Source: Nocardioides daejeonensis (GTDB lineage Bacteria > Actinomycetota > Actinomycetes > Propionibacteriales > Nocardioidaceae). Taken from it: 64,000 nucleotides of DNA. Location of the stretch: assembly GCF_003194585.1 (NCBI RefSeq), contig NZ_QHKZ01000006.1, forward strand, positions 186,001-250,000, given 5' to 3'. Position 1 is the first letter of the stretch; the number at the start of each line of letters is the position of its first letter. A program made the position numbers and the translations under genes. Shown piece after piece: positions 37,540 through 45,801 of the stretch. The notes under the pieces were generated by a model, which was given only the letters and a program-made list of their open reading frames with translations, was not told the DNA's origin and searched no databases.

Positions 37540-38991
37540 ATGGCGGGGTCACCAGCCTCCGAGGAGCACGAGACCGGCACGCTCAAGCGAGTGATGAAGA
37601 GCCGGCACCTGTTCATGATCACCCTCGCCGGCGTGATCGGGACCGGCCTCTTCCTCGGCACCGGCGATGTCATCAGCCAGGCCGGCCCCGGCGGCACCAT
37701 CACGGCGTACGTCGTCGGTGGGCTCCTCCTCTACCTGACGATGGTCTGCCTCGGCGAGGTCTCTGCGGTCATGCCGGTCTCCGGCTCCTTCCAGGCGCAC
37801 GCCACGAAGCTGATCGGACCGGGCACCGGCTTCACCATCGGGTGGATCTACTGGATCAGCTGGGCAAGCTTCATCGGCCTGGAGTTCCTCTCCGCGGGCA
37901 TCGTGATGCGCTACTGGTTCCCTGACTCCCCCACCTGGATGTGGTCGGCACTCTTCATCGCGATCCTCTTCCTGATCAACTGCTTCACCGCCCGCTCCTT
38001 CGCCGAGACCGAGTACCTGTTGGCCGGCATCAAGGTCCTGGCCGTCGGCCTCTTCATCGTGCTCGGCGGGCTCGCCGTCTTCGGCGTCATCAGCATGGAC
38101 GGCCACGAGGCGCCCGGCCTCTCCAACTTCACCGAGCAGGGCGGCTTCTTCCCCGCCGGGTTCGGCGCGGTCTTCGCCGCGATGATGACGGTCGTCTACA
38201 CGTTCATGGGCTCGGAGGTGATGGGGGTCGCCGCCGGCGAGACCGAGGAGCCGCGCAAGGCCATCCCGCGCGCCGTCCGCACCATCGTCTTCCGGCTCGT
38301 CTTCCTCTACCTGGGCGCCATCGTGGTGCTGATCGCGCTGATCCCCTGGAACGAGGTCGGGCTGGACGAGAGCCCCTTCGTCACCGTCTTCGACGAGATC
38401 GGCATCCCCTACGCAGCCAGCCTGATGAACTTCGTGGTGCTCATCGCGATCCTCTCCGTGGGCAACACCGGCCTCTACATGTGCACACGCATTCTCTGGT
38501 CGCTGGCGCAGGAAAGGTCCGCGCCCCAGGCCTTCGGCCGCACCACCGAGCGCGGCATCCCGATCATGGCGCTGGTCTTCACCATGGTCTTCGGGCTGCT
38601 GTCGCTCCTCTCCAGCGTGGTCGCCTCGGACACTCTCTTCGTCTTCCTGATGTCGGTCAGCGGCGTCGGTGGGGCGTTGAGCTGGATGACGATCGCCTGG
38701 TCGCAGTACCGCTTCCGGAAGCAGTACCTGGCCGACGGCGGGGACGTCGCCGACCTGCCGTACGCCGCTCCGCTCTTCCCGATCACACCGATCCTGGTGG
38801 TCCTGATGAACACCGCGGTCTTCGCCTCGATGGCGTTCGACTCCACGCAACGGCTCTCCCTGGCAATCGGACTTGCCGTAGTGCCGGTCTGCTATGCCGT
38901 GCACCACCTCTGGGTGAAGCCACGCGCAGTCGCCCGGGCGGAGGTCCCACAGCACGACAACGCCGTCGCCGGCAGCGTGGGTGGGAAGTGA
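37540..38991 (+). CDS. APC-family amino-acid permease
   Basis: The 483-residue transporter has about twelve membrane segments and the APC/AAT opening LKRVMKSRHLFMITLAGVIGTGLFLGTG (residues 16-43 approximately) that is typical of proton-coupled amino-acid permeases. Later the YTFMGSEVMGVAAGE and GNTGLYMCTR blocks agree with the same family. The ATG at 37540 follows GAGGGAG; a longer frame upstream would run into the operator. It is followed after seven bases by the flavin oxidase gene, so import and first oxidation are cotranscribed. Confidence 0.92.
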   Translation: MAGSPASEEHETGTLKRVMKSRHLFMITLAGVIGTGLFLGTGDVISQAGPGGTITAYVVGGLLLYLTMVCLGEVSAVMPVSGSFQAHATKLIGPGTGFTIGWIYWISWASFIGLEFLSAGIVMRYWFPDSPTWMWSALFIAILFLINCFTARSFAETEYLLAGIKVLAVGLFIVLGGLAVFGVISMDGHEAPGLSNFTEQGGFFPAGFGAVFAAMMTVVYTFMGSEVMGVAAGETEEPRKAIPRAVRTIVFRLVFLYLGAIVVLIALIPWNEVGLDESPFVTVFDEIGIPYAASLMNFVVLIAILSVGNTGLYMCTRILWSLAQERSAPQAFGRTTERGIPIMALVFTMVFGLLSLLSSVVASDTLFVFLMSVSGVGGALSWMTIAWSQYRFRKQYLADGGDVADLPYAAPLFPITPILVVLMNTAVFASMAFDSTQRLSLAIGLAVVPVCYAVHHLWVKPRAVARAEVPQHDNAVAGSVGGK

Positions 38992-38998
38992 GTCGCCG

Positions 38999-40255
38999 AT
39001 GAGCCGCTCGCCACGGACGGTCGCCGTCGTCGGAGCCGGGATGCTCGGCCTCTCCACTGCCTGGTTCCTCCAGGAACGCGGCGTCGAGGTGACCGTCTTC
39101 GACGCCGTCGGCCCCGGCGCCGGGGCTTCCTGGGGCAACGCGGGATGGATCACCCCGACGCTCAGTACACCGCTGCCCGAGCCCTCGATGCTCGCCTACG
39201 GCGTGCGCCAGCTGCTTCGTCCCAGCTCGCCCCTTTACGTGCCGCCCACCGCCGACCCTGGCCTGATCGGCTTCCTCGCACGGCTCGGCCGCAACAGCAC
39301 CGCCAGCCGCTGGCGGGCCGGCGTACGCAAGCTGCTGGAGATCAACACTCAGGCACTCGATGCCTACGATGCCCTCGCCGCCGGTGGCGTCGACGGCCCG
39401 ATCCGCGAGGCCGAGCCGTTCGTCTTCGGCTACACCTCACCGGAGCAGGTCCGGGGCATGTACGCAGAGGGCGAGAAGCTCGCCGCACTCGGCCAGAAGG
39501 TCGACCTCGAGCCGCTCTCCGCCGAGCAGGCACGGGCCTTCGCGCCCATGCTCTCGGAGCAGGTGCGGGGCGCCCTGCTGCTCCACGGGCAGCGCTACCT
39601 CGACCCTCCGGCGTACGTCGCCGCGCTGGCGGAGTCGGTCCGCGCACGCGGCGCCCACACCCGCTACGGCGTCGAGGTCACCGCGGTGACCGAACTCCGC
39701 GGGGACGCAGGCCGGATCCGCGTCGCCGGATCCGCGGTCGAGCAGGAGTACGACGCCGTGGTGCTCGCCACCGGTGTCGCACTGCCAGCGCTGGCAGCTC
39801 CGTTCGGGGTCCGCGCACGGGTCCGGGCCGGGCGCGGCTACAGCTTCTCCGTCGTCCCCGAGGCATTGCCTGTCGGTCCCGTCTACTTCCCCGGCTGCTC
39901 GGCGGTCTGCACGCCCTTGGAAGGCCGGATGCGCATCGCTGGCATGATGGAGTTCCGCTCACCTGGCGCCCCGCTCGACCCGCGCCGGATCCGTGCCCTT
40001 GTCGACTCGGTGCGTCCACTGCTGCGCGGGGTCGACCTCGACGATCGCTCCGAGGAGTGGGTCGGCTCCCGGCCCTGCACAGTCGACGGCCTCCCCCTGG
40101 TCGGCGCCACCGCGTCACCCCGGGTCTACGTCGCCGGCGGCCACGCCATGGAGGGGATGACTCTCGGCCCCGCCACCGGACGCCTGCTCGCCGACGCCAT
40201 CTGCACCGGCACGACGCCGGCCGCCCTCGCCGGTTTCGACCCGCTGCGACGCTAG
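38999..40255 (+). CDS. D-amino-acid dehydrogenase-like FAD oxidoreductase (DadA family)
   Basis: The 418-residue flavoprotein starts with the FAD motif VAVVGAGMLGLSTAWFLQERG and GASWGNAGWITP, which is characteristic of DadA-type D-amino-acid dehydrogenases and related glycine-oxidase-like enzymes. The C-terminal VGSRPCTVDGLPLVG and YVAGGHAMEGMTLGPATGRLL complete the DAO fold. Together with the permease it would turn an imported amino acid into a 2-oxo acid and ammonia. The stop codon lies in one arm of a bidirectional terminator. Confidence 0.88.
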   Translation: MSRSPRTVAVVGAGMLGLSTAWFLQERGVEVTVFDAVGPGAGASWGNAGWITPTLSTPLPEPSMLAYGVRQLLRPSSPLYVPPTADPGLIGFLARLGRNSTASRWRAGVRKLLEINTQALDAYDALAAGGVDGPIREAEPFVFGYTSPEQVRGMYAEGEKLAALGQKVDLEPLSAEQARAFAPMLSEQVRGALLLHGQRYLDPPAYVAALAESVRARGAHTRYGVEVTAVTELRGDAGRIRVAGSAVEQEYDAVVLATGVALPALAAPFGVRARVRAGRGYSFSVVPEALPVGPVYFPGCSAVCTPLEGRMRIAGMMEFRSPGAPLDPRRIRALVDSVRPLLRGVDLDDRSEEWVGSRPCTVDGLPLVGATASPRVYVAGGHAMEGMTLGPATGRLLADAICTGTTPAALAGFDPLRR

Positions 40256-40314
40256 GTCGTGTTGCGAAGGTCTTGGCCCGCGCAGCAGGCCGTGGCGTTG
40301 AGCAACACGGCCTA
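40253..40314. terminator. Bidirectional hairpin terminator
   Basis: Arms TAGGTCGTGTTGC (40253-40265) and GCAACACGGCCTA (40302-40314) pair at 12 of 13 positions; an inner GGCC pair shortens the loop. The TAG stops of the two convergent genes are themselves the ends of the arms, so a single structure ends both. Confidence 0.8.
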
Positions 40315-41250
40315 GTCCTGCACCGCTTTGGCGACGGTGATGCACCGCGTGATGTGCTCGCGCTCCTCCGCGGTCGGCGCACGCTGGGCCCGCACCGCGT
40401 CCTGATAGGCCCAGTGCGCGTTGAGCACGCTGCGCACCACCACCCAGCCGCGGGCCCGGTCCTCGTCGAACTCCGCCACGTCGACCAGGGTGTGGAAGCG
40501 CCGCCGGATGCCGTCTCGAACGGTCCCCACCACGCCGTACTCCTCGAAGCGGTCGCGGAGCATCGGCTCGAGCTCGTAGTGGGGGTCGCCGGCGGTGGGC
40601 TTCGGGTCGATCGCCAGCCACTGCGCGTGGCCGTCCCGCTCGCCTCGGAGCACGTTCGCGTAGTGCAGATCTCCATGCAAGAGCGCGGTGCCCGGCTCCG
40701 CGGTCAGCTCGGCAGCCAGCGCCAGGGCCTGCTCGGCCATCCGGCGCGGGATCGGCACCGTGGCCAGGTCCAGGCGCAGGTCGTCCGCCCAGCCGCGCAC
40801 GTACGCCGCCTGGTCGCGCAGCTGCGGCAGCGCGGGCAGGTGCAACTGTCGGTAGAGGCCGGCGACGATCGCGCAGGCCTCCTCGTCCCACTGGTCGGTG
40901 AGGTCGATGCGCTCCAGTCGCTCGAGCAGCAGCGACCTCCGGGACGGGTCGGCCCGCTTCAACCGCGCCGCTCCACGACCCTGCCAGCGCTGCAGGGCGA
41001 GGTGCTCGTGCTCCGACTCCGCGTCGGGCAGCCCGATCTTGAGGACCGCCGTACTGCCGTCGGCTGTGCGCACCGGAGCAGTGAGCGAGCAGAAGCCGTG
41101 CCAGAGCGGACCTTCGAGGTCGAGCTGCCAGTCGGCGAGCACCTCGCTGGTCAGTGCGGGCAGCTGGTCGAGCCAGTCAGCCCACTCCGTTCCCAGGTGC
41201 CGCTGGGTCTCGAGGCCGGGAGGAACCTCTATCCGGGTCTCGGAGGTCAC
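40312..41250 (-). CDS. Aminoglycoside/hydroxyurea phosphotransferase-like kinase
   Basis: The 312-residue protein has the kinase-like catalytic segment LLHGDLHYANVLRG (about residue 200) and LAIDPKPTAGDPHYELEPMLRDR, the pattern of the APH(6)/hydroxyurea kinase branch. Proteins of this branch can phosphorylate streptomycin or hydroxyurea, but many have housekeeping or unknown small-molecule substrates, so resistance should not be assumed. The GTG start overlaps the prenyltransferase stop by four bases. Confidence 0.85.
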   Translation of the reverse strand: MTSETRIEVPPGLETQRHLGTEWADWLDQLPALTSEVLADWQLDLEGPLWHGFCSLTAPVRTADGSTAVLKIGLPDAESEHEHLALQRWQGRGAARLKRADPSRRSLLLERLERIDLTDQWDEEACAIVAGLYRQLHLPALPQLRDQAAYVRGWADDLRLDLATVPIPRRMAEQALALAAELTAEPGTALLHGDLHYANVLRGERDGHAQWLAIDPKPTAGDPHYELEPMLRDRFEEYGVVGTVRDGIRRRFHTLVDVAEFDEDRARGWVVVRSVLNAHWAYQDAVRAQRAPTAEEREHITRCITVAKAVQD

Positions 41251-42023
41251 TGGCCGAAGCGACGCTCGCGGTCGGCGTACGCGCGGATCGCCCGGATGAA
41301 GTCGACGCGCCGGAAGTCGGGCCACAGGGCTTCGCAGAAGTAGAACTCGCTGCGGGCGCTCTGCCAGAGCAGGAAGCCACCCAGCCGCTGCTCTCCGGAG
41401 GTGCGGATGACGAGATCGGGGTCGGGCTGCCCCTTGGTGTAGAGGTGCTCACCGATCTGCTCGACCGAGATCTTGGCGGCCAGCTCCTCCATCGTGGTGC
41501 CGACGCCCGCCTCCTCGAGGAGGATCGAGCGGACGGCGTCCGCGATCTCCCGGCGGCCGCCGTAGCCGACGGCGATGTTGACGAGCATCCCGTCGACGTC
41601 GCGGGTCAGCTCCTGCGCCTCCTTGAGACGGGCGGCGGTGCGCTGCGGCAGCAGGTCGAGGGCGCCCACCGGGTGGACCCGCCAGCGTCGCTGGTCGGCG
41701 AGGGAGAGCACCGCCTCCTCGATAATGTCGAGAAGTGGCTCGAGCTCGGCGGCCGGGCGGTTGAGGTTGTCGGTGGAGAGCAGCCACAACGTGACCACCT
41801 CGATACCGACCTCCTCGCACCAGCCGAGCAACGGCTCGATGTTGGCCGCGCCGGCGCGGTGACCGTGTGCGGTGTCGGCGCCGACCGCCTTCGCCCAGCG
41901 CCGGTTGCCGTCGAGCATGACGCCGATGTGCTTGGGCAGGCGGTCACGCGGAAGGGCGCGCACCATCCGCGCCTCGTACGCCGGATAGAGCGCACGCCGG
42001 ATCGCGTCCTTCCACTTCGCCAC
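41247..42023 (-). CDS. Short-chain cis-prenyltransferase (isoprenyl transferase)
   Basis: This 258-residue enzyme condenses isopentenyl diphosphate in cis. GVMLDGNRRWAK (about residue 34) carries the catalytic aspartate, and RTSGEQRLGGFLLWQSARSEF plus LWPDFRRVDF bind the diphosphates. Proximity to a hemolysin III gene reproduces the mycobacterial Rv1085c-Rv1086 pair, where the enzyme makes Z,E-farnesyl diphosphate rather than a long chain; chain length here is inferred only from that. The GTG at 42023 gives the usual N-terminus. Confidence 0.9.
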   Translation of the reverse strand: MAKWKDAIRRALYPAYEARMVRALPRDRLPKHIGVMLDGNRRWAKAVGADTAHGHRAGAANIEPLLGWCEEVGIEVVTLWLLSTDNLNRPAAELEPLLDIIEEAVLSLADQRRWRVHPVGALDLLPQRTAARLKEAQELTRDVDGMLVNIAVGYGGRREIADAVRSILLEEAGVGTTMEELAAKISVEQIGEHLYTKGQPDPDLVIRTSGEQRLGGFLLWQSARSEFYFCEALWPDFRRVDFIRAIRAYADRERRFGQ

Positions 42024-42108
42024 AGGCTGATGGTAACCACCCCCGGGCCACGGTGAGGTGCAACGCATTCCCCTGACTCGCAACCTACGGTCCGGTAAGT
42101 TATGCCCC

Positions 42109-42849
42109 ATGAACGACCTGATCCGCACCCGCGTCGACGCGGTCCGCGACGGCTTCGACGACTTCGTCGAGCGCGTCGAGGAGGCTGTCGTCGACATCAA
42201 GCCTCGACTGCGTGGCTGGCTCCACCTCGCCAGCGTGCCGCTGATCCTTGCGGCCGGCATCGTGCTGATCACCCTCTCCCCCACCACGACGACGCGGATC
42301 GGTTCGACGGTCTTCACGATCTCGGCGCTGGTGCTCTTCGGGGTCTCCGCGGTCTATCACCGGGGCACCTGGTCGCCGAAGACCTGGGCGTTCCTGCGGC
42401 GCTTCGACCACGCCAACATCTTCGTGCTGATCGCCGGCTCCTACACGCCGTTCGCGCTGCTCTTCCTGGAGGGCACAGCCCGAGCGACCCTGCTCGGCGT
42501 GGTCTGGGTCGCTGCCATCCTCGGGGTCGTCTTTCGGGTCTTCTGGACCGATGCGCCCCGCTGGCTCTACACCCCGATGTACATCGCGCTCGGCTGGGCC
42601 GCGGTCTTCTTCATCCCGCAGTTCATCGACGGCGCCGGCCGCTACCAGGCCGGGATCGCCATCGCCGCCCTGGTGCTCGTTGCGGTCGGCGGCGTGCTCT
42701 ACACCCTCGGCGGCCTGGTCTACGGGTTCAAGCGCCCCAACCCCTGGCCCCTCACCTTCGGCTTCCACGAGGTTTTCCACTCCTTCACCGTGCTGGCCTT
42801 CATCACCCACTACGTCGGCGTCTCGCTCGCCACGTACTCGCTGCGCTGA
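42109..42849 (+). CDS. Hemolysin III family membrane protein (PAQR-like)
   Basis: The 246-residue protein has seven membrane segments and the family histidine/aspartate sites: SAVYHRGTW (about residue 77), RRFDHANIFVLIAGSYTPF and GFHEVFHSFTVLAFITHY. The actual role of this family in bacteria is unclear despite the name. TAAGTT seven bases before the ATG could be a -10 box for a leaderless message. It diverges from the prenyltransferase gene with 85 bases between. Confidence 0.9.
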   Translation: MNDLIRTRVDAVRDGFDDFVERVEEAVVDIKPRLRGWLHLASVPLILAAGIVLITLSPTTTTRIGSTVFTISALVLFGVSAVYHRGTWSPKTWAFLRRFDHANIFVLIAGSYTPFALLFLEGTARATLLGVVWVAAILGVVFRVFWTDAPRWLYTPMYIALGWAAVFFIPQFIDGAGRYQAGIAIAALVLVAVGGVLYTLGGLVYGFKRPNPWPLTFGFHEVFHSFTVLAFITHYVGVSLATYSLR

Positions 42850-42946
42850 GCGCGCCGGCCTGAACCAGCGACCTGACTCAGGGAACCGAAGCCGCGGCCT
42901 CGCCGGTCTTAGTGGTGAGAGGTAGGAACCCTGAGAGGAGCGCCGG

Positions 42947-43426
42947 GTGGAGTTCGCCGAGTACGTCGCACTGCGGCGGCCGCGTCTGGTGCGCTCCGCC
43001 GTACTCCTGGGGTGTCCGGAGGCGGATGCCGAGGACCTGGTGCAGACCACCTTGGCCAAGGCACTGCGGTCGTGGCGCCGGGTGCAGCGCGCGGACTCAC
43101 CGGACGCCTATGTGCAACGGATCCTGGTCAACAGCCTGACCGACGCGCGTAGGCGGCGTTGGCGTGGCGAGGTCCCGACCGAGGAGCTCCCGGAGCCTGC
43201 ACTGCCCGACGCGACCGAGGGCGTGACCGAGGGCTGGGCGGTACGGCGTGCCCTCGCCTCGATGAGCGCGGCGCACCGTGAGGTGCTGGTGCTGCGCTTC
43301 TTCGCCGACCTCTCCGAACGAGAGACCGCAGCCGTGCTCGGGGTGGCCCCCGGGACGGTGAAGAGCCGGACCGCGCGCGCTTTGAAGGCGCTCGCCGCAG
43401 ACGGCAACATCGTGAGGAGCAGCTGA
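42947..43426 (+). CDS. ECF sigma factor, SigE family
   Basis: The 159-residue sigma factor has region 2 (FAEYVALRRPRLVRSAVLLG, EDLVQTTLAKALRSW, AYVQRILVNSLTDARRRRW) and region 4 (MSAAHREVLVLRFFADLSER, AAVLGVAPGTVKSRTARAL) with the short linker usual for ECF factors of the actinobacterial SigE family. It starts at GTG 42947 with GAGAGGAG upstream. The downstream gene overlaps it by one base, the common order for a sigma factor and its membrane partner. Confidence 0.92.
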   Translation: MEFAEYVALRRPRLVRSAVLLGCPEADAEDLVQTTLAKALRSWRRVQRADSPDAYVQRILVNSLTDARRRRWRGEVPTEELPEPALPDATEGVTEGWAVRRALASMSAAHREVLVLRFFADLSERETAAVLGVAPGTVKSRTARALKALAADGNIVRSS

Positions 43427-45033
43427 TGGCCCCGGAGTTCTCCGAGCACGAATCCGGACTGGACGAGGACGAGGCGCGCCGCCTGCTGCTGGCTGCGGGT
43501 GCGACCGTCGAGGTAGGTGCTTCCGCACCACTTCCCGAAGCCCCGCGACGGCGGGCACTACCCGCCCTGGCCGCTGCCGCACTGGTCGCCGGCATCATCG
43601 GCGTCGGCGTGGCCTGGCAGCCGGACTTGTCCGGCGGCGAGCAGCCCGTGGCGACACCCGACGCCACGGACACCGCTACCCCCGGTGCGTCGGAGCCTCC
43701 CGCAGGCTCCGTGCCATCGCTGGTCGGCCTGCCGGTCGAGGTGGCGCAGGAGCGACTCCGGCGGGCCGGCCTCGAGATCAACGGAAGCCAGGACTACTCC
43801 TGCGTGATCCCCGACGGCCGGGTGATCAGCACCGAGCCAGGCGCTGGCTTGCTGCCGAAGTCGGGGACGGTCAAGGTCGTGGTGTCGGGCGGCGTCGCAC
43901 CGAACGTCAGCTGTGGGTTCTTTGTCCTGGAGGAGGACTGGGGGCTCCTCGACCTGGGTGCTGGACGGCCGGCCGCAGCTGGCAACCGACCCACGTTCGC
44001 GGACGAGGTCAGCGTGGTGGTCGATGGTGGAGAACCAGAGACCTTCGACGGCCCGGACCTGCTCGATCCCCACGCCTGGTCGCGCGGCTCGGCACTCGGC
44101 ATCCTCGGCTCAGCGATGGACGAGATGCGTCCACCTACCAAGGCAGGCGAAGCCTGGCAGACCCCCGAGGTCACCGGTCGCCACGGCATCCCGCCGGCGA
44201 CCGAGTGCGGAGTGACCCGCCCGGGCATGAGCGGTGACCTCGACGTCACCACCGTCAGCGTCGGCTTCCCCGGCGAGCCGTGCCCCGCCTCAGTCGACGT
44301 GTTGCGGGATCCACAGAGCCGCGAGATCGTGGCGCTCTTCGCCCGCTCGGCGCGGCCCGACCTGCCGTCGGCCGCCCAGGAGATCACGGTGCCTGCCGTC
44401 CGGGGACTGCGTCTCGACGAGGCGCAGGAGCTGCTCAGCGCCACGGGCTTCGCGGTCACCACCTTTACCTGGGAGCGCTGTCAGCCCGGCACCGGCGTGA
44501 CCGACCAGGGTCCCCAAGCGGGCACGAAGGCGCCGAGCGGTAGCACCGTGACGATCACCGTCGAACGGGAGCCCCACGGCGTCGACTGCGCAGCTCTCGA
44601 CCGCGCGGCCGACGAGCTGATCGCCTGGGCGCAGGGCGGCAGGGCGCCCGCCCTGGCTGCGCGGGTCACCCTCATGCTCGGTTACGAGAAGGCGGACGAG
44701 CTGACCGGTCCGGACCGCCTTGACCCCGACCGCTGGACCGCCTGCGTGCCCGCGGGGAGCCCCACCTGCGGCAACGCGCTCGCTACCTTGGCGGCGTACG
44801 GCGGGCGGGTGCAGCGGCGCGATCTCGAGGACGACGTACCGACCCTCCCCGACGGCACCCCACAGCCCGACTGCACCGCCGACCTCGGCGGCTTCCCCAC
44901 CCGCTTCTACGAAGCCTGGCGCCTGACCCTCACCCCCGACCTCAGCCTGCCCTGTGCCAAGCAGTGGTCCATCGACCTCTTCGTCGACGAGACCGGCGCC
45001 CTCACCGGCGTCAACCTCTCCCCTCCCCGCTGA
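43426..45033 (+). CDS. Membrane PASTA protein, candidate sigma-factor partner
   Basis: The 535-residue protein has about 45 cytoplasmic residues (LDEDEARRLLLAAGATVEV), one membrane segment (about 47-63) and a long outer part. Two PASTA domains are visible, from about residue 96 (VPSLVGLPVEVAQERLRRAG) and about 323 (VPAVRGLRLDEAQELLSATG), each ending in the expected VTV strand. Each is followed by a related domain of about 130 residues containing GPDLLDPHAW or GPDRLDPDRW, so the outer part is a duplicated (PASTA-X) unit. PASTA domains bind peptidoglycan fragments. Start overlap with the ECF gene (TGATG) suggests it controls the sigma factor. Confidence 0.85.
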   Translation: MAPEFSEHESGLDEDEARRLLLAAGATVEVGASAPLPEAPRRRALPALAAAALVAGIIGVGVAWQPDLSGGEQPVATPDATDTATPGASEPPAGSVPSLVGLPVEVAQERLRRAGLEINGSQDYSCVIPDGRVISTEPGAGLLPKSGTVKVVVSGGVAPNVSCGFFVLEEDWGLLDLGAGRPAAAGNRPTFADEVSVVVDGGEPETFDGPDLLDPHAWSRGSALGILGSAMDEMRPPTKAGEAWQTPEVTGRHGIPPATECGVTRPGMSGDLDVTTVSVGFPGEPCPASVDVLRDPQSREIVALFARSARPDLPSAAQEITVPAVRGLRLDEAQELLSATGFAVTTFTWERCQPGTGVTDQGPQAGTKAPSGSTVTITVEREPHGVDCAALDRAADELIAWAQGGRAPALAARVTLMLGYEKADELTGPDRLDPDRWTACVPAGSPTCGNALATLAAYGGRVQRRDLEDDVPTLPDGTPQPDCTADLGGFPTRFYEAWRLTLTPDLSLPCAKQWSIDLFVDETGALTGVNLSPPR

Positions 45034-45045
45034 CCCGGGGCCTCT

Positions 45046-45133
45046 CAGTTTCCCCGCCCGGGCGGGGAAACTGTCACCTGTATGCCGTAGCTACACACAC
45101 CAGGCGACCAATTCCCCGCTCGGGCGGGGAATT
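45046..45133. repeat. 88-bp composite palindrome between convergent genes
   Basis: It begins with a perfect 28-base palindrome (arms CAGTTTCCCCGCCC and GGGCGGGGAAACTG, 45046-45073) and ends with a 24-base one (AATTCCCCGCTC and GGGCGGGGAATT, 45110-45133). Between them GTCACCTG (45073-45080) and CAGGCGAC (45101-45108) pair around a central GTAGCTAC (45087-45094), and every pair is centred on 45090.5. It probably serves as a bidirectional terminator for the PASTA and thioesterase genes, but the nested symmetry is more than a terminator needs. Confidence 0.8.
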
Positions 45134-45150
45134 ACCAAGATCGGAACGGT

Positions 45151-45801
45151 TCAAGAAGAGCGAAGCCAGGGGGCGAGGACGAAGATGCCTTCGCCGGTGG
45201 CGCAGACACCGTCGGTGGTGGCGAGCTCGGAGTGGACGGTGAAGGAGTTGCGGCCGGTGGCGGCGACCCAGGCGCGGGTGGTGATCGGGCCGAGACGGGT
45301 GGGCTGCAGGTACTTGACGGTCAGCGTGCCGGTGAAGGTGGTGCCGCCGGCGTGGATGTGTGCGGTACGTCCGCTGGCATGGTCGATCGCCAGCGCGATC
45401 CAGCCGCCGTGGACGCACCCCGGCGGACCCTCGTACGCCGCCCCGAGGGTCGCCTCGTAGACGGCCCGGCCGTCTGCATTGCTGACCTCGCTCATCGGTG
45501 GCGCGATGGCGTTGCGCAGGCCGGTCGCGGCGTTGCCCCAGTGCCAGACGTCGCCGTCGTCGTTGACGTGCACGCCATGGGAGCCGGTGTCGGTGCGCTT
45601 GCGGAGCAGATCGAGCGCGGCCGCGATGTGGCTGCGCACCTCGGCGACCACGTCGGGCTCGACCTGGCTGAGGATGGTGGCCTCCACGAGCTCGCGGACG
45701 TCGTCGGCCAACGGTGCCCAGGTGGCAGCGCGCTCGGCGAGCTCGGCCGAGGTGATCGGCTCGTGGACCCGCTTCGACCACGCCGGTCGGGAAGCGGTCA
45801 C
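45151..45801 (-). CDS. PaaI/hotdog-fold acyl-CoA thioesterase-like protein
   Basis: The 216-residue protein has a C-terminal hotdog thioesterase domain: YEGPPGCVHGGWIALAIDHASG (about residue 121) with the conserved GxVHGG, then TFTGTLTVKYLQPT. About 90 additional N-terminal residues are helical. It probably hydrolyses an acyl-CoA made by the CoA ligase encoded just upstream, whose stop overlaps this GTG start by four bases. The acyl group is unknown. Confidence 0.87.
   Translation of the reverse strand: MTASRPAWSKRVHEPITSAELAERAATWAPLADDVRELVEATILSQVEPDVVAEVRSHIAAALDLLRKRTDTGSHGVHVNDDGDVWHWGNAATGLRNAIAPPMSEVSNADGRAVYEATLGAAYEGPPGCVHGGWIALAIDHASGRTAHIHAGGTTFTGTLTVKYLQPTRLGPITTRAWVAATGRNSFTVHSELATTDGVCATGEGIFVLAPWLRSS

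Noticed and set aside
40312-41250. Streptomycin or hydroxyurea resistance gene
   Set aside because: The kinase fold is clear, but it is coupled to a prenyltransferase gene and nothing indicates a resistance island.
45046-45133. Type I-E-like CRISPR repeats (CCCCGC...GCGGGG)
   Set aside because: Only two copies, each a near-perfect palindrome, with an intervening segment symmetric about the centre rather than a spacer.
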